Of a stretch of DNA of 64,000 nt, positions 1 through 8,563 are shown piece after piece; position 1 is the first letter of the stretch, and each line of letters opens with the position of its first letter. The notes under the pieces are model-generated. The model worked only from the letters and a program-made list of their open reading frames with translations, was not told where the DNA came from and made no database searches. Origin of the DNA: Mesorhizobium loti (GTDB taxonomy: Bacteria; Pseudomonadota; Alphaproteobacteria; Rhizobiales; Rhizobiaceae); contig NZ_LPWA01000068.1 in NCBI RefSeq assembly GCF_001510895.1, positions 62,001-126,000 of the forward strand, written 5' to 3'. Both the position numbers and the translations under genes were made by a program.

Positions 1-278
1 TCGGCCGTGCCGCGCGCGATGCCCAGCACCTCGTGGATGCGCGAATGGTAGTGGACGTAATCGTAGATGCCGTTGCGCCAGCCGTCGCCCCAGCCATTCG
101 TGCTGAAGAGATCCTCGAACACGGACGCGGGATCGACATCGCCCGGCAGCGTCACGGCCCCGGGATAGATGATCATCGGCCAGCGCGGATGGTTGGGCAC
201 AAGGCCGTCATCCGCGAAGCGGAAGCGGAGCGGTTCGCGCTGCTCGACAAGTTCAGCAAGTTTCGCCGCTCCCGGCAT
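1..278 (-). CDS. Cupin-domain protein (YjlB-like), 3' end outside window
   Basis: The reverse strand reads open from an ATG at 278 down to the window edge, giving the first 92 residues. It contains PNHPRWPMIIYPGAV, then NGWGDGWRNGIYDYVHYHS and HEVLGIARGTA. This matches the N-terminal half of the YjlB-like cupin family, where HYHS and HEVLG supply the metal-binding face of the barrel. A purine-rich AAAGG lies upstream of the ATG. No enzymatic role is established for this family to my knowledge. The gene is truncated by the window edge, not visibly broken. Confidence 0.8.
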   Translation of the reverse strand, partial: MPGAAKLAELVEQREPLRFRFADDGLVPNHPRWPMIIYPGAVTLPGDVDPASVFEDLFSTNGWGDGWRNGIYDYVHYHSRIHEVLGIARGTA

Positions 279-442
279 GCTGTGGCCTTTCCGCCGCTCG
301 ATTACCGACCGGTCTCAACCAGCGGCGGCGCGCTTTGTTCCCGGACGCCATCGTCCCGCTCGACCTCCTCACAGGGGCAGATTAGCAGTTCCGCTACCGG
401 CTGCGGCTGCTGGCGATTGGCGAAGGCGGACGCGACATCCGC

Positions 443-614
443 TCTCCTCCCTCGTGGGGGAGATGGTCGCAGACCAGAGGGGGGCGCGAAGGAACGCGGC
501 CTTTTGCGCGTTTGCCAGTTCGGAAACGTCTATGCGTGATAGTCAACTCAACTGAAGGGCTGGCGGGACAGCGCCCCCCTCTGCCCTGCCGGGCATCTCC
601 CCCACAAGGGGGGA
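443..614. repeat. Large imperfect inverted repeat, rhizobial intergenic mosaic element
   Basis: Two arms of about 45 bases (443-487 and 571-614) are imperfect reverse complements around an 83-base spacer. Each arm contains a GTGGGGGAGAT-like core and a run reading GAGGGGGGCGC. Repeats of this build are scattered between genes in Mesorhizobium and relatives (family knowledge, not searched here). It fills most of the 375-base gap between the cupin and the alcohol dehydrogenase; I see no gene there. Confidence 0.65.
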
Positions 615-653
615 GATTGGCAGCTCCAACGCCCTCGCCTCCCTCGACAGACC

Positions 654-1670
654 CTACACCTCGAGCATGACCTTGATCGCGCGGCGCTCGTCCATGGCGC
701 GGTAGCCTTCGGTGACTTCAGCCAGCGGCAGCCTGAGGTCGAAAACCTTGCCGGGCTTGATCCTGCTCTGAAGCACGCGGTCCATCAGGTCGGGCAGGAA
801 GCGGCGCACGGGCGCCGGGCCGCCCAGCATGCGTTTCTGGCCGAAGAACAGGCGCTGTCCATCGAAACTCACGCCATGCGGCACGCCGACATAGCCGATC
901 GTGCCGCCGGGGCGAGAGCAGGCCAGCGCCTGGTCGAAGGACTCCGCCGTGCCGACGCATTCCAGCACCGAGCCCGCGCCGACGCCGCCGGTCAGCTCCT
1001 TGATGCGCGAAACACCATCCTCGCCGCGTTCCGCAACGATGTCGGTCGCGCCGAACTCGCGGGCAAGCTGCTGGCGGCTCGCGTGGCGGCTCATGGCGAT
1101 GATGCGCTCGGCACCCATCTCCTTGGCCGCCAGCACGCCCATCAGGCCGACCGCGCCGTCGCCGACGACCACGACAGTCGATCCTTGTCGGACCTCGGCC
1201 GCATCGGCCGCGTACCAGCCGGTGCCGAGCACGTCGGAGACGGCCAACAGGTCAGGCACGAGTTCGGCGGGCGGAACCTCGGAGGTGGCGACCAGCGTCC
1301 CATCGGCCAGCGCCACGCGGGCATAGGGCGCCTGCGCGCCGCTCATGAACTCGCGCTGCTCGCAGGACGATTGGAAGCCGAAGCGGCAATGCGGGCAAGA
1401 GTTGTCGGAGAGGCAGAACGAGCCGACGACGAATTGGCCTGGGCGGATCGTGCGCACCTCAGCGCCGACCTCGACGACGAGGCCGCAATATTCATGGCCC
1501 ATGTGCTGCGGGGCATCGACCGGCTGCAGCCCGCGATAGGGCCAAAGATCCGAGCCACAAATGCAACTGGCCGACAGCTTGATGATGGCGTCCGTCGGGC
1601 GCAGGATTTTCGGTTCGGCGACTTCCTCGCAGCGGATGTCGCCCGGCTTGTGAAGAACGGTTGCGAGCAT
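654..1670 (-). CDS. Zinc-dependent alcohol dehydrogenase family protein
   Basis: 338 aa medium-chain dehydrogenase. CICGSDLWPYRG (about residues 36-47) and GHEYCGLVVEVG (about 58-69) are the catalytic-zinc motifs. A structural-zinc lobe follows, DNSCPHCRFGFQSSC, with three of the usual four cysteines; this variant lobe is seen in relatives. VVVGDGAVGLMGV is the Rossmann nucleotide-binding turn. It probably oxidises an alcohol or reduces an aldehyde with NAD(P); the substrate is unknown. It is the last gene of the MFS/cyclophilin-like/cupin/ADH operon, with AAAGGA before the ATG, and is probably controlled by the divergent LysR gene at 3920. Confidence 0.93.
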   Translation of the reverse strand: MLATVLHKPGDIRCEEVAEPKILRPTDAIIKLSASCICGSDLWPYRGLQPVDAPQHMGHEYCGLVVEVGAEVRTIRPGQFVVGSFCLSDNSCPHCRFGFQSSCEQREFMSGAQAPYARVALADGTLVATSEVPPAELVPDLLAVSDVLGTGWYAADAAEVRQGSTVVVVGDGAVGLMGVLAAKEMGAERIIAMSRHASRQQLAREFGATDIVAERGEDGVSRIKELTGGVGAGSVLECVGTAESFDQALACSRPGGTIGYVGVPHGVSFDGQRLFFGQKRMLGGPAPVRRFLPDLMDRVLQSRIKPGKVFDLRLPLAEVTEGYRAMDERRAIKVMLEV

Positions 1671-1720
1671 TTTTTAGCTTTCCTTTCGCTTAAGCGGGAA
1701 ATGGTCAGGCGAGAGAAAGG

Positions 1721-2116
1721 TCAGGCGCCGTAGTCGGCGTCGCTGACATGTTCCAGCCAGTCCACGGCCTTGCCGTCCTTGACCTCCTGGACGGCGATGT
1801 GGACCATCGCGGCGCCCGGCGAAGCGCCGTGCCAATGCTTCTCGCCGGGCGCGAACCAGACGACGTCGCCCGGCCGGATCTCCTCGACCGGGCCGCCTTC
1901 ACGCTGGACCCGGCCGAGGCCGGAGACGACGATCAGCGTCTGCCCGAGCGGATGCGTGTGCCAGGCGGTGCGGGCGCCGGGCTCGAAGGTGACCTGGGCG
2001 CCCTGGACCCGCCCGGCGTCGAAGGGGTTGAACAGCGGATCGATCCGGACTGTGCCGGTGAACCAGTCCGAGGGTCCCTTGCCGGACGGCCTCGTGCCTG
2101 CGCGAAGAATGTCCAT
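1721..2116 (-). CDS. Small cupin, hydroxynitrile-lyase/quercetinase-like
   Basis: 131 aa single-domain cupin. [20 protein letters not shown] supplies the first metal-binding motif and [19 protein letters not shown] the second, so the metal site is intact. Small cupins of this type include manganese hydroxynitrile lyases and many uncharacterised carboxymuconolactone or sugar-related proteins, so the reaction is not assigned. AAGGAG sits 6 bases before the ATG. It lies between the cyclophilin-like gene and the alcohol dehydrogenase in one operon, consistent with detoxification of a small carbonyl compound (inference). Confidence 0.88.
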   Translation of the reverse strand: MDILRAGTRPSGKGPSDWFTGTVRIDPLFNPFDAGRVQGAQVTFEPGARTAWHTHPLGQTLIVVSGLGRVQREGGPVEEIRPGDVVWFAPGEKHWHGASPGAAMVHIAVQEVKDGKAVDWLEHVSDADYGA

Positions 2117-2135
2117 GGTGATCTCCTTTGCGTCG

Positions 2136-2600
2136 TCAAATGCGCTCGATGTGAAGCGGGAACTCGCCGCGAACGTGCAGCGCCTGCTCGCCCCCGTCGA
2201 AGCGGCCGAGCCGGATCAGACCGGGATGGCGATAGTCGCCGTAGAACATGGCGAGGTTGCCCCAGGGCTTGAAGTAACAAAGGTCGTAGGGCTGCTCGTT
2301 GCCGAACGGACCGCTGCCCTCCTCGGTCAGCTTGCGCGGCAGGTAGGCGATCTTTTCGTTGCTGCTGTAGTCCTCGATCGTGAGATGGAGCGGCAGCATC
2401 GAAAAGAAATCCCGTGCGGAGGGATTGTCGTAGAGCGTGGCCGTCATGGTGCGGCCTTCGAACGTCATCCTGATCTTCATCTCGGTAGGCTCCCGGCTGG
2501 CCGGATCCCTGCCCTCTTGGCTATCGGCCGCTCCCGGCGCGACCGCTGTTGCGAGCGCGGCGCAAAGCAATGTTCGGCGGCTGATCCGTTGCCGTGTCAT
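2136..2600 (-). CDS. Cyclophilin-like fold protein with signal peptide
   Basis: 154 aa. The N-terminus has a Tat-like [16 protein letters not shown] segment ending near a GAADSQ cleavage region. The mature part contains [37 protein letters not shown] and [19 protein letters not shown], which recall the cyclophilin-like family usually found beside MFS, cupin and dehydrogenase genes. The ATG at 2600 was chosen over an upstream in-frame ATG because it overlaps the end of the MFS gene by four bases (ATGA) and starts a good signal peptide. The function of the family is not established. Confidence 0.85.
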   Translation of the reverse strand: MTRQRISRRTLLCAALATAVAPGAADSQEGRDPASREPTEMKIRMTFEGRTMTATLYDNPSARDFFSMLPLHLTIEDYSSNEKIAYLPRKLTEEGSGPFGNEQPYDLCYFKPWGNLAMFYGDYRHPGLIRLGRFDGGEQALHVRGEFPLHIERI

Positions 2601-3780
2601 GGCTGGTTGCCGCGTGCCGTCGCGGCGACGGCGAAAAGGGCCGAACCGAGAAGCAGCAGGGCGCCCAGCGCGAAGGGGCTCCACCAGCCGGCGGTGTCGA
2701 ACAGCAGCCCGCCCGCAAACGCGCCGAAGGTGATGGCGAACTGGATCAGCGCCACCTGCAGCCCGCCGCCCGCCTCGAGATCGTTCGGGATCACTCGTGC
2801 CATCCACGTGTTCCAGGCCACCGGGATCGGCGTCGTGAACAGGCCCCAGAGGATCAGCAGGGCCGCGGTCGCGATCGCGAACGGAGCGAGTGCGATCAAC
2901 GACAGCGCAATGATCGAAAGCGCCGTGGGCAGGCCGATCAACACCATGCCGAGATGTGTGCGAAGAACGAAGCCGACGAGCAACGTGCCGACCAGCCCCG
3001 CAAGTCCAAGGCCAAGCAGGACCATCGAAAGCGTGTTGACGTCGAGACCGGTGACGCCTTCGAGGAAGGGGCGCAGATATGTCGAGAGCGCGAACTGCCC
3101 CATGAAGGCGAGCGTGGTGGCCGCCATGCCGATGGCGAACACGCGTTTGCCAAGCAGGCCGAACATCTTTCCGACCGAGGCCTGCCCGCCTGCGGGCATT
3201 TTGGGCAGAACGGCAAGCTGCCAGACGATCGCGGCAACCCCGATCGGGACGACGATGAAGAAGGCGCCGCGCCAGCCGATCAGGCGCCCAGGAAGCTGCC
3301 GAGCGGTGCCGCGATCACCGAGGCGAAAGCCGTTCCGCCCTGCAGCATGGCGATCGCCTTGGGCAGGTCGGCGCTAGGCACGATGCGCGCCAGGATGGCC
3401 GTCGACAGCGACCAGAAGCCGCCGATCGAGACGCCGATCAGCGCGCGGCCGAGCATGAAGACGAGATAGTTCGGCGCGAAAGTGATCGCCAATCCGGAAA
3501 CCACGAGGACGGCCGTGTAAAAAAGCACGACCGTGCGCCGGTCCAGCCGCGAGAGCAGCGCGTTGCCGAACAGGCTGGTGACGACCGCGAAGAAGCCGGA
3601 GACGGAGATCGCCTGGCCGGCCTGCCCCTCGGAGATCGCCAGCTCATTGGCAATGGGCGTCAGAAGGCTGACCGGCATGAACTCCGACGCCACCAGCACG
3701 AAGGTGAGCAGGGACAGGCACGTCACCGCTCCCCAGGCGCTCGGCGCTTTCACCAACTGGCTGTCGTAGGTCGTATCCAT
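2597..3780 (-). pseudogene. MFS transporter, frameshifted
   Basis: Two reading frames together make one major facilitator protein of about 395 aa. The first (from ATG 3780) encodes MDTTYDSQ through GSFLGA and stops at about 3280. The second carries LIGWRGAFFIVVPIGVAAI through ATARGNQP. Restoring one base at 3281-3288 (GGCGCC to GGCGGCC) joins the frames. About 12 membrane helices are visible; SLLTPIANELAISEGQAGQA and the DRR loop fit the DHA1 drug/sugar exporter group. It is the first gene of the operon and divergent from the LysR gene. Either a real pseudogene or a sequencing error. Confidence 0.85.
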
Positions 3781-3919
3781 ATGCTCCGGCCCGCCGTCGA
3801 GCCCTCCGATCGTTTCGCTGGCGGCTATATAAATCACCGGCACTATTTCGATTAGCCGTTGCAATCTGCATGGACTTATCCATTCTTGATATGAATTGGC
3901 ATGAACCGGGAACGTCGCC

Positions 3920-4813
3920 ATGCAGCGCGAGGATCTGAAGGATTTGCTGTGGTTCCTGGCGGTCGTGCGCGAGCGCAGCTTCACCAAGGCGGCGGCCGAG
4001 CTCGGCACGTCGCAATCGACGCTCAGCCACACCATCAAGCAGTTGGAGGCCCGGCTGGGCGTGCGGCTTCTGACCCGCACGACGCGAAGCGTGGCGCCAA
4101 CGGAAGCCGGCGAGCGGCTCTACCAGTCGCTCGCGCCACGCTTCGAGGGCATCGAGGCCGACCTGTCGAGCCTGGTCGCCTTCCGCGACAAGCCGGCGGG
4201 CACGGTGCGCATCACGCTGTCCGACCACGCGCTGCAGATGATCGTCTGGCCGAAGCTTGAGCCCGTGCTTTGCGACTATCCCGACTTGCGCGTCGAGCTC
4301 TACAGCGACAACGGCATGCGCAACATCGTCGAGGAGCGCTTCGACGCCGGCGTGCGGCTGGGCGAAAGCGTCGACCGCGACATGATCGCGGTGCGGATCA
4401 GCCCGGACTGGCGGCTGGTCGCTGTCGCTTCGCCGGACTATTTCGCGCGCCGCCCCATTCCCAGGACGCCGCAAGACCTTGTCGGGCACAACTGCATCAA
4501 CCTGCGCCAGACCACGTTCGGCGGATTCTATGCCTGGGAATTCGAGAAGAAAGGCCGCGAGCTTCGGGTCCGGGTGTATGGCCAGCTGACCTTCAACACG
4601 ACCATCCCCATGGTCGACGCGGCGCTGAACGGCTACGGCATCGCCTACGTCCCGGAGGACCTCGTCGCCGACCACGTCGCCGAGGGTCGGCTGAGGCTCG
4701 TGCTCGACGACTGGAGCCTGCCCTTCCCGGGCTATCATCTCTACTATCCGAGCCGGCGGCAGCTCTCGCCCGCGATGGCGGTCGTCATCGACGCGCTCCG
4801 GCATCGTGGCTGA
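3920..4813 (+). CDS. LysR-family transcriptional regulator
   Basis: 297 aa. The N-terminal helix-turn-helix (residues 5-64) reads FLAVVRERSFTKAAAELGTS and STLSHTIKQLEARLG. The effector domain follows, with AFRDKPAGTVRI, NCINLR and the ending YYPSRRQLSPAMAVVIDALR. It is divergent from the MFS/cyclophilin-like/cupin/ADH operon across 139 bases, the usual layout for a LysR protein that controls its neighbour. Its last 22 codons reappear as a relic at 9380-9448 (about 81% identical bases), suggesting that the block in between was acquired at this gene's 3' end. Confidence 0.93.
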   Translation: MQREDLKDLLWFLAVVRERSFTKAAAELGTSQSTLSHTIKQLEARLGVRLLTRTTRSVAPTEAGERLYQSLAPRFEGIEADLSSLVAFRDKPAGTVRITLSDHALQMIVWPKLEPVLCDYPDLRVELYSDNGMRNIVEERFDAGVRLGESVDRDMIAVRISPDWRLVAVASPDYFARRPIPRTPQDLVGHNCINLRQTTFGGFYAWEFEKKGRELRVRVYGQLTFNTTIPMVDAALNGYGIAYVPEDLVADHVAEGRLRLVLDDWSLPFPGYHLYYPSRRQLSPAMAVVIDALRHRG

Positions 4814-4854
4814 GGTTGGCACACGCGGGCCAATGGCTGTTGAGCCATAGCGCT

Positions 4855-5217
4855 TCAGCGCGATACTTCCTCGGCGCGCGGATGCTTGCCGGCCTCGGTC
4901 GAGACCGTCACTTTCTCGCCGGACCTTGAGAAGGCGTAGAGCGAGCCCCGGTAGCCCGGCATGGAGAAGGCCACGGAGTCGCGGTCTGCGAGACCCATGA
5001 CGACGCGCTGCGGATCGCCTCCGCCCTTCGGCGCGAAGGTGGCGGTGACCTCCAGGCGGTTGCCGTCAACCGGGACGTAATAGACCACCATGTCGAGGCG
5101 TCCGTCGTGCAGGCTGCCGGCTTCGATGGGGCGTCCAATGGTGGCTTCCTCGGCAACCGCCTGCGTCGCCATAACCAGCGCGGCCAGAAGCGATGCGCTC
5201 AGGGTTCTGCGGATCAT
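4855..5217 (-). CDS. Secreted hypothetical protein
   Basis: 120 aa. The ATG at 5217 gives MIRRTLSASLLAALVMATQAVAE, a clean Sec signal peptide cut near AVA/EE; an upstream in-frame ATG would bury it, so the shorter start is chosen. The mature part has about 97 residues, probably mostly beta strands, with LDMVVYYVPVDGNRLEVTATF and RVVMGLADRDSVAFSMPG. I do not recognise a family. It is divergent from the TetR gene and shares a regulatory region containing two operator-like elements, so TetR control is likely. Confidence 0.75.
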   Translation of the reverse strand: MIRRTLSASLLAALVMATQAVAEEATIGRPIEAGSLHDGRLDMVVYYVPVDGNRLEVTATFAPKGGGDPQRVVMGLADRDSVAFSMPGYRGSLYAFSRSGEKVTVSTEAGKHPRAEEVSR

Positions 5218-5231
5218 CGTCGTGTCTCCTA

Positions 5232-5284
5232 TTGATAGATTGCGACCGAACTCTATACCATATAGATGTCGATTGCAATCTAAA
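5232..5284. promoter_or_regulatory. Operator-like element, copy 1 of a tandem pair
   Basis: A 53-base block begins TTGATAGATTGCG and ends GCAATCTAAA, so the arms TAGATTGCG and TGCAATCTA form an inverted repeat around an internal TATAGA. It lies just upstream of the secreted-protein gene and pairs with a second copy at 5352-5406. Probably bound by the TetR protein encoded next door (inference). Confidence 0.55.
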
Positions 5285-5351
5285 AAGGAAGGCATTCAGT
5301 CCGCGGCAAGCCGCCGCACCGATAAGCGGGGCGAGCTGCCTGTTTCGCATC

Positions 5352-5406
5352 TTGATAGATTGCGTTCGGTCTCTAATTGAGATATAGATTTAGTACGCAA
5401 TCTAAA
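5352..5406. promoter_or_regulatory. Operator-like element, copy 2 of a tandem pair
   Basis: This 55-base block has the same build as 5232-5284: TTGATAGATTGCG at its left, TATAGAT in the middle and CGCAATCTAAA at its right. Here TAGATTGCG and CGCAATCTA are perfect reverse complements. It ends 12 bases before the TetR start codon, so binding would block both the promoter and the leader of tetR. Confidence 0.55.
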
Positions 5407-5418
5407 TGGAGATCGACG

Positions 5419-6021
5419 ATGCGCGTGAGCCGCATTCAGGCTGAGCAGAACCGGCAAACCGTGATCGATGTGGCCAGCCGGCTGTTTCGGGAGCACGGTT
5501 TCGACGGCATCGGCCTCAAGGATCTGATGAAGGGCGCCGGGCTGACCCAGGGCGCCTTCTACAAGCAGTTCGCGTCGAAGGAGGACCTGGCCGCACAGGC
5601 GTCCAGGCGGGCGATGGAGAGCGCCTTCAACCGCTTTTCAGCCGCTGGCGCGGCAAATCCCGACGATCCCCTTGGCGCGGCAATCGCGCTCTACCTCAGT
5701 ACGGAACATCGCGAAGAGCGGATGGACGGCTGCCCGGCCGCAGCACTCGGTTCGGATGCAGCCAGACAGGGCGCCGACGTAAAGGCGTCATTCGAAGCCG
5801 GGATCAGGGAATACCTCGAGATGCTCGGCCTTTGGATTGACGAAGCTGAGGGCGAGGAGCTCGGCGGCAAGGCCATGGCGATTCTCTCGACAATGGTCGG
5901 CGCGATGGTCCTCTCGCGCGCCGTCAACGACGAGCAGCTGTCGAAGCAGTTCTTGCAAGCGGCCGCCAAGAGCGCGCTGGGGTTGTCTGCCGGTGCTGGC
6001 CAAAAAGGACAGCTCCGATGA
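5419..6021 (+). CDS. TetR/AcrR-family transcriptional regulator
   Basis: 200 aa. The DNA-binding domain is near the N-terminus: TVIDVASRLFREHGFDGIGL, then KDLMKGAGLTQGAFYKQF and SKEDLAAQA. GGAGA stands 7 bases before the ATG at 5419, which is preferred to an upstream ATG lying inside the operator. The C-terminal ligand-binding half is helical with DGCPAAALGSD. It faces the secreted-protein gene across two operator-like elements and is followed by an NAD(P)/FAD oxidoreductase gene, so it probably senses a reactive or toxic compound (inference). Confidence 0.92.
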   Translation: MRVSRIQAEQNRQTVIDVASRLFREHGFDGIGLKDLMKGAGLTQGAFYKQFASKEDLAAQASRRAMESAFNRFSAAGAANPDDPLGAAIALYLSTEHREERMDGCPAAALGSDAARQGADVKASFEAGIREYLEMLGLWIDEAEGEELGGKAMAILSTMVGAMVLSRAVNDEQLSKQFLQAAAKSALGLSAGAGQKGQLR

Positions 6022-6243
6022 CGATGGTTTCTCCAGCCGAGTCCCCGCGGGATGATGGCTGGCTATTCGGAAATGATGCCTTCGATGAATGCGGCATCGT
6101 CCGGTCGGTCAACACAGCCATGGGCGACTTTCTCGCCGATGGCGAAGCCCTGCTCGCTGGCCGTCTCGAGCGCGTATCGCTGGAGGATATTGCGCGCCAG
6201 GCCCGAGCCAACCCTCTCCATCTACCACACGGAGCCCATCACC

Positions 6244-7135
6244 ATGGATGACGTCATCATCATCGGCGGCAGCTTTGCCGGTCTCGCCGCCGCCCTGCAG
6301 CTCGGCCGTGCCCGCCGCAAGGTCACCGTTCTCGATACCGGCCTGCCGCGCAACCGCTTCGCCGGCCATTCGCATGGGCTGCTCGGCCACGATCACAAGC
6401 CACCGCTGGACATCCTGGCCGAGGCGCGGCAGCAGCTGGCGCGCTATCCCACGATCAGGCTGGTCAATGCCCGGGCCGACAGCGTCTCCGGCGCCATCGA
6501 CGATTTCTCCGTCCTCACTGACGATGGCGAAAGCCTTGGGGCGCGCCGCCTGATCCTGAGCTATGGCGTCGCCGACCAGATGCCTGATATTCCGGCTTTG
6601 CCGAAAGTTGGGGCACGTCCATCGTGCCCTGCCCCTATTGCGACGGCTTTGAAGTCGCCGGCCAGCATTGGGGCCTCGTCTGGTCCGGCCCGCAGTCGCA
6701 CCAGTCTGTCAGGCTGTTCCACGATTGGACCGACAGGTTGACGCTGTTCGCCGATGGTCACGACATTCCGCCCGATATCCAGGCCGATCTGGCGCGCCGT
6801 AACATACCTGTCGTCGATGGCCGGATCACCGAGATCGCCCATCGCGAGGGCCATATCGCCACCGTCAATCTCGATACCGGCCGCAATGTCGCGGTCGACA
6901 TCCTGTTCGCCAATCCGCGCAACAAGCCGTCCGCAAGCCTGCATGAATCACTGGGCCTCGCCACGGTGGATACGCCCGTCGGCATCGCCTCAAGGTCGAC
7001 GAGCGCCGCCAAACCAGCGTGCCCGGCATCTACGCCGCCGGCGACCTCGCCACGCCTTTCTTGCCCTCGGTCACCCTGGCATCATCGCAAGGCGCGATGG
7101 CGGGTATCTTCGCCCAGCAGTCCATGGTGGTTTGA
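6244..7135 (+). pseudogene. Thioredoxin-reductase-like FAD oxidoreductase, two frameshifts
   Basis: Three reading frames together encode one flavoprotein. DDVIIIGGSFAGLAAALQLG is the FAD-binding GxGxxG start. The redox-active CPYC appears in the second frame (PCPYCDGFEVAGQHWG), and the third frame ends with VPGIYAAGDLATPFLPS and GAMAGIFAQQ. One missing base near 6600 (TTTGCCG for TTTGGCCG) and another at about 6981-6984 explain both breaks. The intact family reduces disulfides or small molecules using NAD(P)H; the second nucleotide-binding motif is poorly kept. It follows tetR and precedes a ketosynthase gene. Confidence 0.82.
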
Positions 7136-7198
7136 GAGCACAGATTCCCTTCTCCGGTTGCCGCGAGGCATGGCAGCGCCAGATTGTTAGGAGAACAG

Positions 7199-8497
7199 AT
7201 GCGACGGATTGTGGTTACAGGCATGGGCGCGGTCACGCCCCTGGCCGCGGATGTCGAAACATCGTGGTCGCGCCTCCTGGCCGGCCGCTCGGGCATCCGC
7301 AGGCTACCCGACGAAATGGTGGGAGATTTGCCCGCGAAGGTCGGCGGCGCGGTACCTTCCCGGGAAGAAGACCCCGAAGCCGGTTTCGATCCGAGTGCTT
7401 TCCTGGCTCCGAAGGACCAGCGTAAAGCGGACCGCTTCATTCTCTTCGCGCTGGCCGCGGCAGAAGAGGCGCTTGCTGAGGCGCGTTGGAAGCCTGCCTC
7501 GGAAAACGATCGGATCCGCACCGCAACGATCATTGCCTCAGGCGTCGGCGGGTTCCCCGCCATAACCGAAGCGGTGCGAACGGTCGACCAGCGCGGCGTT
7601 CGGCGTCTTTCTCCGTTCACTGTGCCGTCTTTCCTGGTGAATCTCGCGGCGGGCCACATTTCGATCCGCTACGGCTTCAAGGGCCACATCGGCGCGCCGG
7701 TGACCGCGTGCGCCGCCGGCATCCAGGCAATCGGCGATGCGGCTCGGATCATCCGCGCCGATGAAGCCGACATCGCCATATGCGGCGGGGCGGAAGCATG
7801 CATGAATGTCGTCAGTCTGGGCGGTTTTGCAGCGGCTCGCTCCCTTTCGACCTCCTTCAATCACCGCCCCGATCAGGCCTCCCGTCCATTCGACGTGTCG
7901 CGGGACGGTTTCGTCATGGGCGAAGGAGCCGGCGTCCTGGTCATCGAGGAGTTGAGCCATGCGCTGGCGCGTGGCGCCAAGCCGCTCGCCGAGATCGTCG
8001 GCTATGGCACGTCGGCGGATGCTTATCACGTCACTTCCGGTCCGGAGGACGGCGATGGCGCGCGTCGCGCCATGGAGATCGCGATTGCCCAGGCCGGTAT
8101 CTCACCGCGTGAGGTTCGCCATCTCAATGCGCATGCGACCTCCACGCCAGTGGGCGACCGGGGAGAAATCGAGGCGATCAAAAGCGTCTTTGGCGCGGAT
8201 TTCACCATAGCTGTCAGCGGGACGAAGTCGGCGACCGGACACCTGCTCGGAGCCGCCGGCGGGCTTGCAGCGATCTTCACGATCTTGGCGCTCAGGGACC
8301 AGGTAGCACCGCCTACTCTCAATTTGAGCGCTCCCGATCCAGCCGGCGACGGGATCGACTTCGTCGCGAACCAGGCCCGGCCAATGGCGATGGATTACGC
8401 GATCTGCAACGGCTTCGGCGGAGTCAACGCCAGCGCTTTGCTCCGGCGCTGGGATAGAGAAGCTGATCCCGCGAACGCCGGCGTCGCACATGATTGA
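7199..8497 (+). CDS. 3-oxoacyl-ACP synthase II-type ketosynthase (FabF family)
   Basis: 432 aa, normal FabF length. The active-site cysteine is Cys171 in APVTACAAGIQA. The two catalytic histidines lie in LNAHATSTPVGD and KSATGHLLGAAGG, so the Cys-His-His triad is complete. The first ATG with a ribosome site (TAGGAG) is at 7199. It condenses an acyl-enzyme with malonyl-ACP to extend a fatty or polyketide chain. No acyl carrier protein or other fab gene is near, so this is an accessory copy, probably serving a small specialised pathway together with the SDR that follows (inference). Confidence 0.92.
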   Translation: MRRIVVTGMGAVTPLAADVETSWSRLLAGRSGIRRLPDEMVGDLPAKVGGAVPSREEDPEAGFDPSAFLAPKDQRKADRFILFALAAAEEALAEARWKPASENDRIRTATIIASGVGGFPAITEAVRTVDQRGVRRLSPFTVPSFLVNLAAGHISIRYGFKGHIGAPVTACAAGIQAIGDAARIIRADEADIAICGGAEACMNVVSLGGFAAARSLSTSFNHRPDQASRPFDVSRDGFVMGEGAGVLVIEELSHALARGAKPLAEIVGYGTSADAYHVTSGPEDGDGARRAMEIAIAQAGISPREVRHLNAHATSTPVGDRGEIEAIKSVFGADFTIAVSGTKSATGHLLGAAGGLAAIFTILALRDQVAPPTLNLSAPDPAGDGIDFVANQARPMAMDYAICNGFGGVNASALLRRWDREADPANAGVAHD

Positions 8498-8563
8498 CGC
8501 CTTCGCTCCGACCTTTTGCGCTCCCTCCCGCTCGAATTCAACCCAACCAGAAAAGTGATCCCC

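Noticed and set aside
1770..3377. 535-codon plus-strand frame across the cupin, cyclophilin-like and MFS genes
   Set aside because: Runs antisense to three conserved proteins and contains no recognisable domain.
6018..6251. 77-codon frame overlapping the tetR stop by ATGA
   Set aside because: The overlap looks like coupling, but the protein matches nothing and lies in the leader of the oxidoreductase gene; insufficient support.
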